Source: Acholoe squamosa
Lineage: Eukaryota > Annelida > Polychaeta > Phyllodocida > Polynoidae
DNA length: 64,000 bases
Direction of reading: 5' to 3'
Assembly (NCBI GenBank): GCA_949317995.1
Contig: OX439044.1
Coordinates: 52,036,166 to 52,100,165 of the forward strand
Shown here: positions 57,114 through 64,000 of the stretch, in pieces
Numbering within the stretch: position 1 is the stretch's first letter
Layout of the letters: each line of letters begins with the position of its first letter
Translations under genes and position numbers: made by a program
The notes under the pieces: model-generated
The model's database searches: none
Told to the model about the DNA's origin: nothing
Seen by the model: only the letters and a program-made list of their open reading frames with translations

Positions 57114-60100
57114 ATGGCAGAAGACATGGGTAAGGGCCAACCAAAGTCACCTTATGTAGGGGCTGGATGGCTTTCCAGGCTAACATTCTGGTAAGTGAGA
57201 TTTAATCAAGAGCAAGAATAGGTTTACCTTAGGGAGAAAATAAATATTATTGATATAACGGATTCTCTCTGTAGCAAAATATCAATTGTAAAGGCATATA
57301 GCACATAACATAGAGTGTCGGAATTAGGAGATAATAGGTAGGGCCAAAAAAGAAAAAATGTTGTGTTTCTGGTTGGGGCTCCAAAAAACCTAGGTTGGGA
57401 GGGGGGTAAAACTTCTTTTTTTTTTATCATTATTTTTTTTTCTCAGTAAGGCATTGTCGCATATGAGGCAAAGTGTGACTTTCATATATGTGACCCATCC
57501 TTGCAAAATGGTTCAGAAGTCGCACATGCAAAATGTTTAGTTATTGGCATATTCATTTGCAGCTCATCAAGAGCTTTCATTTGGTATATAACACTTGCAT
57601 ATTTAAACCAGGTGGTCCTCTCCAGATCTTCTATAGGAAAATTTAGCCGGATCAATTAAAAAATGATTAAACTGAGATAATTGGCATATTTAACATTTAA
57701 TAATCTATTAATCCTATATGATTCCTATGTAATTCTATATAACCATTAAAATTAGATCTATGTCTTTTAGGCATTTGGGACATAAATTCAATTTAGTAAG
57801 CAAGGATTCTGAAAGATATCTACCCATATGTAAGAAAAATGCTAAAATATCAATTTCGAAAAATCTGATATTTATTTTGTGCGACTTCAGTACCACTTTG
57901 TTAGGATGGGTCACATATGTCTCTCGGGCAAACCTGGGGGTTGATTGTAAGCTGTCTAATAGAATTTAAGTTCAGTTATATCACACATATAAGTTGCCCC
58001 CTGGGTTCAGGGACATCCTAGAGGGCATATATGGGCTTGGGTTTCCAGTTAAAGCTGTGGCTTATGTTTGGCACCCTGTGTACAATCGACAAGTTGACTA
58101 TTCTCATGCGAAACGCCAGTGGTAGAGTGGCACTGCGTATATATAAAATATTGACACCTTATAGAATGTCTTACACTCCATCCTAACAAAGATCTGGTCA
58201 AGGAGGAATAACTACCCTAAATTCTTGCTTGAAGGCCACACCTGCATAATTTTAATCCACACCATGAGTGGAAGGAACTATAAGCCACGAATTGGGCCTA
58301 CAAATAAAAAGTTTAGAATGCTGTTCTAATGTGTTAGATACCCATCCTTAAGCTACAGCCTTTGTTTGGAGCGTTCCTATAGGCCATTTACATAGAATTA
58401 CCGTAAATTCTCTCGTATAAGCCACAGCTAGTACCAAAACCCAACCCACAAGGATAGAGCAAGGGAGGGGGGGCAGGGGTAAGGTATGACAAATTCCTTA
58501 TATTTTCCCAATTGTTCCAGCACCATAGAGGGATATGGAGGCCCCCTAGGTTCCCATAGCTTTTTGAATTTTGAAGATCTATCCATAAGGAAAAATGTAC
58601 CATTTTCAATTTTTTCCCCACAAACTTATGGGGTGGCTCATACGAGGGTGTGGGTTATACAAGGGAGTTTACGGTACTTAGATTTCTTTTTATTTTCTTG
58701 GTTACGGCCAATGGAATTAACAAGATATAAAGCTGAAAATATTTTTTTTCCGCAAGGGACCTGCAGCTTGGCTTTGAAAGCCTGCAATCCAATTATTCAG
58801 ATTAAAATGGCCAAAGCCCCTCCTTGACATTTGAGCCATTGTTTATATGACAGAGTTCATACCAAGTGTACAAGCAGTATTCAGTAAGGCATTGTTACCA
58901 GTGCAGAATACAGAGCGTAATCCCAATGTTTAACAAAAAAACAATCCGATAATTGATGATTGTCAATGAATGCTGTTTAGGGGTTATTCTGGAGGCACTC
59001 TAATAGGCCTAGTTAGTACAATTGATCAGACACTGCTACTGGGTACTTTAGATTATGAAATGACTTTCATATGCTTCAAACTTCCATTTCCCTTTATTTG
59101 AGCTCAGTCACATTTAGATGCTTATTGTGAGATCGACCTATTAAAGTACAAAATTGTGTGTGGACTAAATTAAAAAAAAAAAACAAAAAAAACTTCAAAT
59201 ATGAGAAAAAATGTCTAGGTAGGGTGAATTTCTCAAATTAGGTAGGGCAACCAGAAACACAAGCTTTTTTTAGGCCTAGGTATCATTTGATGGTGATATA
59301 GAGATAGCTCACACACTGCAATTTGAGTGATTCATGCATGTGCCTTGAGCCAGATCAACGGCAAAAATGTAGATCTTCTGATTGTCAGATGTAAGATCTT
59401 TATACACATAGAAGTTTGTACATAATACTCTCACCAATCAACCCGATTACCCCCTTGCTTGTCATTTCTCACCATCAGATTATAGCAAAAACACCCCAAA
59501 TTTGAACAGTTGTAAAGCAATGTATGGAGAGACTGTATTTAACATTCTGCATTCAGTAGACAGAACAATAGGTCATTTTCATGGTTAATTTATGTCATGG
59601 GTGAAATGTGCACCTTGATTATGTAATTTAATCCCAAAGTTGTCAGACTTTAGGTATCTGCCCGACTCATGGTGCCTTTACCGTAGTTTTAGGGAGCATG
59701 ATGATAGTGTGATTTAACACAACTTACAATTTCAGGTGGCTAGTTGGGCTGATCAGAAAAGCTAATAAAATTACTTTGACAACAAAGGATGTCTATGAGA
59801 TATTACCATGGGTCAAGTCTGAACGATTGGCAAAGGCATTTGAGAAGTAAGTACAGTATATATAATTTCAGATGTTCAGAGGTAATACTTAAAAATAGAC
59901 TTCAAAGTCAACTTCCCAACTTGACATTTTTTTCTGTGTACATCCTAATTTATGGTATTTAACAACTGTTGAAGTAGACCATGTATATAGGTAGTCTTAG
60001 GCAGGCCTTCATAACGTTTTTATTCTCTATGCTGTATTCAATAGAAGATGGAATGGTTTGTCTGTGGATGAGCAGAAACGCAACGGAAGCCTTTTCAAGC

Positions 60101-63100
60101 ATTTACTTCTCCATTTCAAAGGAGATCTGCTCTGGATATTTTGTCGATTGTTTTCAACCGTGAGTATTACAAAAGTATGGGTTGAATGGGGACATACCAA
60201 GAGACCCCCCCCCCATGAGTCCCTGTCTATGAATGTAGGAATTAACCCATTATGTAGAAGAACCTAAAATGTGACATATTAAGGCACTATAGATCGGGAT
60301 GAATTAATATATGGGCATATTGTTCCAACTTGTATTTTCTTATGGTAAAAGTATACTACATGTACATAAATCAACAAAATCTTTATGAGTACTTCATTTC
60401 AGACATGTGTTCGGTTTGTTGAACCTTTCCTGATTGTTGGTTTGTTACAACATCTAAGTAACCCTGAAACAACCTCTGACAGTCTCGTATATGTTTATGC
60501 GGTGCTAATAGTTCTAGGAATGTTGATAAAAGCCTTTATGATAGCACACTACACAACAACAAATAGTGTTTTGTCAATGAATATGAGATCCACATGTTTA
60601 TCAATGATTTATCAAAAGGTAAGCTATAAGCTGTATAGATCAAATTCATTTGGATAATGACTTTACAATGAACTGAAAAGATTCTATTCATCCCAATAGA
60701 TAAGCGCATTAGTACCCCACGTAACCGTAATTCAAGATCCAAGCAGAATTTCTTAATGAAGAAAATAAACAACGGCCATAACTACAGGTTATTTTTAGTG
60801 TCTATCCCTGAGATGGATTATAGTTACTTGAAAATCGATGAAATCATTCTCACTGTTGTAGAACCATATGCCTTTTTCTCATGAGTCCACTCACTAATAA
60901 CTACATTATTGTACACAGACAATATCAGACTCTAGGCATATAAATATACATGTGGCTGTGGTGGTGATAAACTTTGCATTAACTTTCAATCAATCATCCC
61001 TAAAGGTTCTGAATATGAGCACTACAGATTCTCAAAGAACCTCAGGTGGAAAAATTGTGACGCTGATGTCAAACGATGTAGAGAGCTTTCTTCACGTGAG
61101 TGACTGTACTGAAAACATCTTTGCATATCATTTAGACTGTATCATATTTGGAGGCTACCCACCATCTGGGACTTTTGAATGGACCAGCTGAAATCTAGTA
61201 AAGGAACCTTTAGTCTCAGCACAGTTGTGCAACATTTCCAGCACTTGTTTAAATCAACTACTGATGGACACTAGTTGAGATTATACTAAAACAGACTTTT
61301 TCTGTATAAAAGAAATGTAGGATCTTTATTTCAATGTCATTTGACTTAATATACCAAATCATTACATTACGCTGACATTGTCTTGAGGGTTCGATTACAT
61401 ATTCCTTTACTGTTGTAATTGCTGTGCTGTGTGGAAACCACATTGTATTTCCTATTCCAGACAATCAACTTTCTGATTATGGTGCCAACAGGCACACTTC
61501 TTCTCTTGGCTATAACTATTGCAGAATACTCAGAAATTGGGTATCTTGCTATTTTCCTACCTTTGTCTATTGGAGTTTTCGTTGCTTTTCGTTACTGGAT
61601 GGCAAAGTACAATGGAACATTAAGGTTAGAAGCCGGAGTGACATATACCACAAATCCAAATAAGGAATTCCTACTTATTGAAAAATAAGATTCTTAATAA
61701 GAGAGAAGATGTGACCAGTCAAGCCAAAACACCCCTCTGCAGGGAAATTCATTATCAAAGTTCATCTCAAGATCTTTAAAATGAGACATCATTGGGTTAA
61801 ATATTGCTAGTAGTTATGTCAGAGCCCCTCATTGAACATAGGTCGTTATTCATATCTGGGCCCTGTTTTTCCTTATGTTAAAATGTATTAAAATGATACA
61901 AAATAATATCAGATATGGACAATACATACGGACACATACGGACCTCCGTATGTCACATACGGACGTCCGTATGTAACATACGGACCTCCGTAAGTCACAT
62001 ACGGATGTCCATAAGTCACTTTTAGGATACCACCTGGTACCCCCCCCCCCGTATGTCATTTTCCCACATACGGCGGTCCATATGTAACATACGGAAGTCC
62101 GTATGTGTCCCTAAGATAGGGAAAAACAGGGCCCTGAAATCGATGATTAAGCTCTAAATACCTTATAAACTGTTTTCAGTTTTGGGTTTCTGGTGAGTAT
62201 CCCCAAAAACTGGCATAAAAATCTGCAAATTTTGATTATTGGAATGGTTGCCATGGCAACCAGAAACAGGCATATAGGTTGATTTCTCATAAAATGTTCA
62301 TTTTACCACCCAAATATGGGCCATTTCTACCGAAAATGGTGCATTTTAAATGTAACCATTGAATGGTGTATCAAAAATCACCTTAATGTATTTTTATAAC
62401 AATTTTAGAGTAATTTTGCCCTCCATTGCCCACTGGTGGCCAAAAGGGGAATTAAAAGTCCCCCGCGGAGGGGTGTTCTCCCTTGATGGGTCACAGATGT
62501 TTCAAAGTGATCTTTACCAGCTGTTTACAACTTATTCTACCCATTTGAAGGTCAGTTCAAGAACAATGGACAGATAAACGTGTACAGCTGATGGATGAAA
62601 TCATTGTAGGAATGAGGATTATCAAAATATTCTGTTGGGAGGATATGTATGCTGAGAAAGCAAGAAAGATAAGACGGTGATTTCACTATTCTAGTTGTTG
62701 GCGTCAAATCCATTTTATGGTATCTGTAGTATATGTTGTTATTAATCATTGTACTCAAATTTGACCAGCACAATGATAATCATTGCCAATATTAAAACTT
62801 TCTTTTTTCCACTTCCACCCAGATCTAATCTCTAAATTAGTCTGAATTCTGATAAAAGTTAATATTGAGGTTCCTTTCTTTTCCTTGATGTAATCTTTTG
62901 ATTAATCTAATATAACCCTTCTATTTGGCAGCTCAGAGATGGCGATTAGTCTGAAACGAGCATTTCTTCAGTTCTTCGGGACAGCTAGTAACTTTGCTAT
63001 CTCCAAGGTGCTCATTTTAGGATTACTCACAGCCTATGTATACATGACACGTGGCACATTAACACTGGAGGTAAGCTCTGATGGACCTGAGTAATGTAAT

Positions 63101-63908
63101 GATAAGAAAACTGCTGACAGAACATTTTATATTTAGCTTGTTAGTTTTGTGGTTTGTAACATTTAGAATCACTACTGACTACCATGGATTTGAGAAAGGG
63201 CAAGGGATATCTCTGGGAAAATAACATTATTCAAGAGATTTATGGTACCTAAAACATCAGGCATAGTAAACGCTTAAAAGGAAGCAACTGAATTCTTTGC
63301 AGTGCTGAAAATATTTTTGTAGGATTTTCTTAGTTTTCTATTTCAATGTTTATTCAGACAACAATAAAACTGATAGCCTGGTCTAAAGCTCTCCATCTGG
63401 AATGCTTTAGTGGGATGCCTCTTGTACTTCAACTTGTACATGAGACAGTTGTAGCAACAGACAGAATAAAAGTAAGTATTCCCTTTTCTTGCATTGGTTT
63501 TTATTCCCAATTTAAAAAGAAAATCCATTGCTGTTCTTTTGTAAGAAGAAAATTGAGAGTAACCATTTATGAGGAATAATTTTAAGATGTGACCTATTTT
63601 ATATATATTCTTAGATGTTTCTGATGTCCAAAGACTTGGTTCAAGATCGATCCGGTAAAGCTACCCAATCTGTTAAGATCTCCATTAAGGATGGTTTTGC
63701 AAGTTGGACTCAATCACAGGTAATTGATATAATGGTCCTATTAGATGTATTGTGTTCTAATTAGCCTCGCAATTATTGTTTGCATTACTCTACACATACG
63801 ATGTTTGTATGGCCAAAATGTATAGACATTTCCCTCACTCCTAGAGTCTATCACTTTCAGGACAGAGATGAATGCACTCTCCAAAACATCAACATTTCTC
63901 TGGACACC
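57114..63908 (+). CDS. ABCC4-like: ABCC4 (MRP4)-like ABC transporter, 5' part, cut by window end
   Basis: Coding exons: 57114-57190, 59736-59846, 60045-60159, 60403-60618, 61006-61095, 61461-61624, 62551-62676, 62932-63070, 63358-63471, 63615-63719 and 63861-63908. All are AG/GT-bounded and in phase, giving 435 codons. ABCC proteins export organic anions and cyclic nucleotides using ATP. The start MAEDMGKGQPKSPYVGAGWL leads straight into the first membrane domain with no TMD0, as in the short MRPs. Membrane helices fit about 102-152, 204-252 and 317-338. TSGGKIVTLMSNDVESF, RVQLMDEIIVGMRIIKIFCW and WEDMYAEKA are the ABCC landmarks. VKISIKDGFASW opens the first nucleotide-binding domain, and W415 sits at the A-loop position. 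Walker A lies beyond the window. Confidence 0.9.
57342..59277. mobile_element. Large TIR pair, GGCC(A/T)AAAAAA ends
   Basis: The left end GGCCAAAAAAGAAAAAATGT then TGTGTTTCTGGTTG is mirrored at 59245-59277 (complement GGCCTAAAAAAAGCTTGTGT then TTCTGGTTG). AGGTAGGG/GGGAGG words follow on each side. The ends resemble those of 22704-23060. This may be a 1.9-kb element or two facing copies; no transposase frame is seen. Confidence 0.45.
58399..58676. mobile_element. TIR element, TACCGTAAA ends, 278 bp
   Basis: TACCGTAAATTCTCTCGTAT at the left is mirrored by the right-end complement TACCGTAAACTCCCTTGTAT. GCCAC/GTGGCTCATACGAG words follow. Ends of the form CCGTA-A-TCTCGTATAAGCC are common among short DNA transposons in animals. 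Confidence 0.65.
59433..59685 (-). repeat. Dispersed repeat, copy 2 (inverted)
   Basis: The reverse complement of this segment matches 30716-30970 through a series of shared words (ACCTAAAGTCTGACAAC, CTACTGAATGCAG, CAGTCTCTCCATACA, TTTGGGGTGTTTTTG). Confidence 0.55.
61858..62134. mobile_element. TIR element with an array of ACATACGGA palindromes, 277 bp
   Basis: GGGCCCTGTTTTTCC (61858-61872) and GGAAAAACAGGGCCC (62120-62134) are perfect 15-bp inverted repeats. Between them lie about six near-palindromic units of the form ACATACGGAnnTCCGTATGT with small variations, plus a C-run. The element lies in the transporter intron between 61625 and 62550. Confidence 0.75.
62247..62260. promoter_or_regulatory. 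Perfect palindromic RFX X-box motif
   Basis: GTTGCCATGGCAAC is a full X-box consensus (two RFX half sites) in a transporter intron. Its position just outside the palindrome element, and the similar words near 45.75 kb, leave open that it is repeat-borne. Confidence 0.4.
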
Positions 63909-64000
63909 GTAAGAGAAAATTTTATTTGAAATTGATGACATAAATATAATGTCAGTCAGCCCATGGTTTTGTGAACCGTGCACTAGTGTATAGGATACTT

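Larger units (their letters stand above)
57191..59735 (+). other. First coding intron of the transporter, filled with repeats
   Basis: This 2.5-kb intron (GTAAGTGAG ... CAATTTCAG) holds an inverted pair at 57342-59277, a smaller TIR element inside that pair (58399-58676) and a dispersed repeat (59433-59685). Open frames here are repeat-derived. Confidence 0.6.

Noticed and set aside
61900-62110. Possible CRISPR or operator array in an intron
   Set aside because: Units are palindromes without unique spacers, enclosed by perfect terminal inverted repeats; a short transposon explains it better.

Overview
The window looks like an intron-rich animal genome, most likely a marine invertebrate. The background is AT-rich, host exons are short and separated by kilobase introns, and most of the DNA is transposon sequence. 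A Ngaro-type element, CR1-like LINEs and many short terminal-inverted-repeat (TIR) elements would fit an invertebrate deuterostome, but I cannot name the species from this sequence. Layout: 1-7841 holds two short TIR elements and no recognised gene. 7902-12620 is a nearly whole tyrosine-recombinase retrotransposon (Ngaro type, minus strand), with Gag, RT/RNase H and recombinase reading frames and perfect split direct repeats, sitting in a (TA)n tract. 12683-14527 is another TIR element. From about 18.1 to 29.7 kb on the minus strand, possibly reaching 32.2 kb, I see a phase-consistent chain of candidate exons for an unrecognised host gene. One of its introns carries a decayed CR1-like LINE (26690-28977), which itself holds a duplicated tRNA-bearing insert. 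32564-33203 is a TIR element, and 33360-36300 is a second CR1-group LINE on the minus strand. 36934-46672 is a nest: a TIR element of the AGGGAGTG family interrupted by a GC-rich, broken Ty3/gypsy-like LTR element (37323-44418) and by smaller elements. 46700-49292 is a stack of short TIR elements set inside one another. 50-57 kb is repeat-rich DNA without a recognised gene. From 57114 to the right edge, on the plus strand, is the 5' part of a host ABC transporter gene of the ABCC4 (MRP4) type, with eleven coding exons that run to the start of the first nucleotide-binding domain. The most unusual region is the 3' half of the LTR element. Downstream of the integrase it carries an internal promoter-like block that resembles its own LTR promoter. 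This is followed by five hairpins whose stems differ in sequence yet pair, with shared GAG-type loops, and then a separate lysine-run/coiled-coil reading frame and more hairpins before the polypurine tract. The only clear host gene is the transporter. The minus-strand gene is a candidate based on splice sites and matching codon phases. All repeat boundaries and exon calls were made by eye, without database searches.
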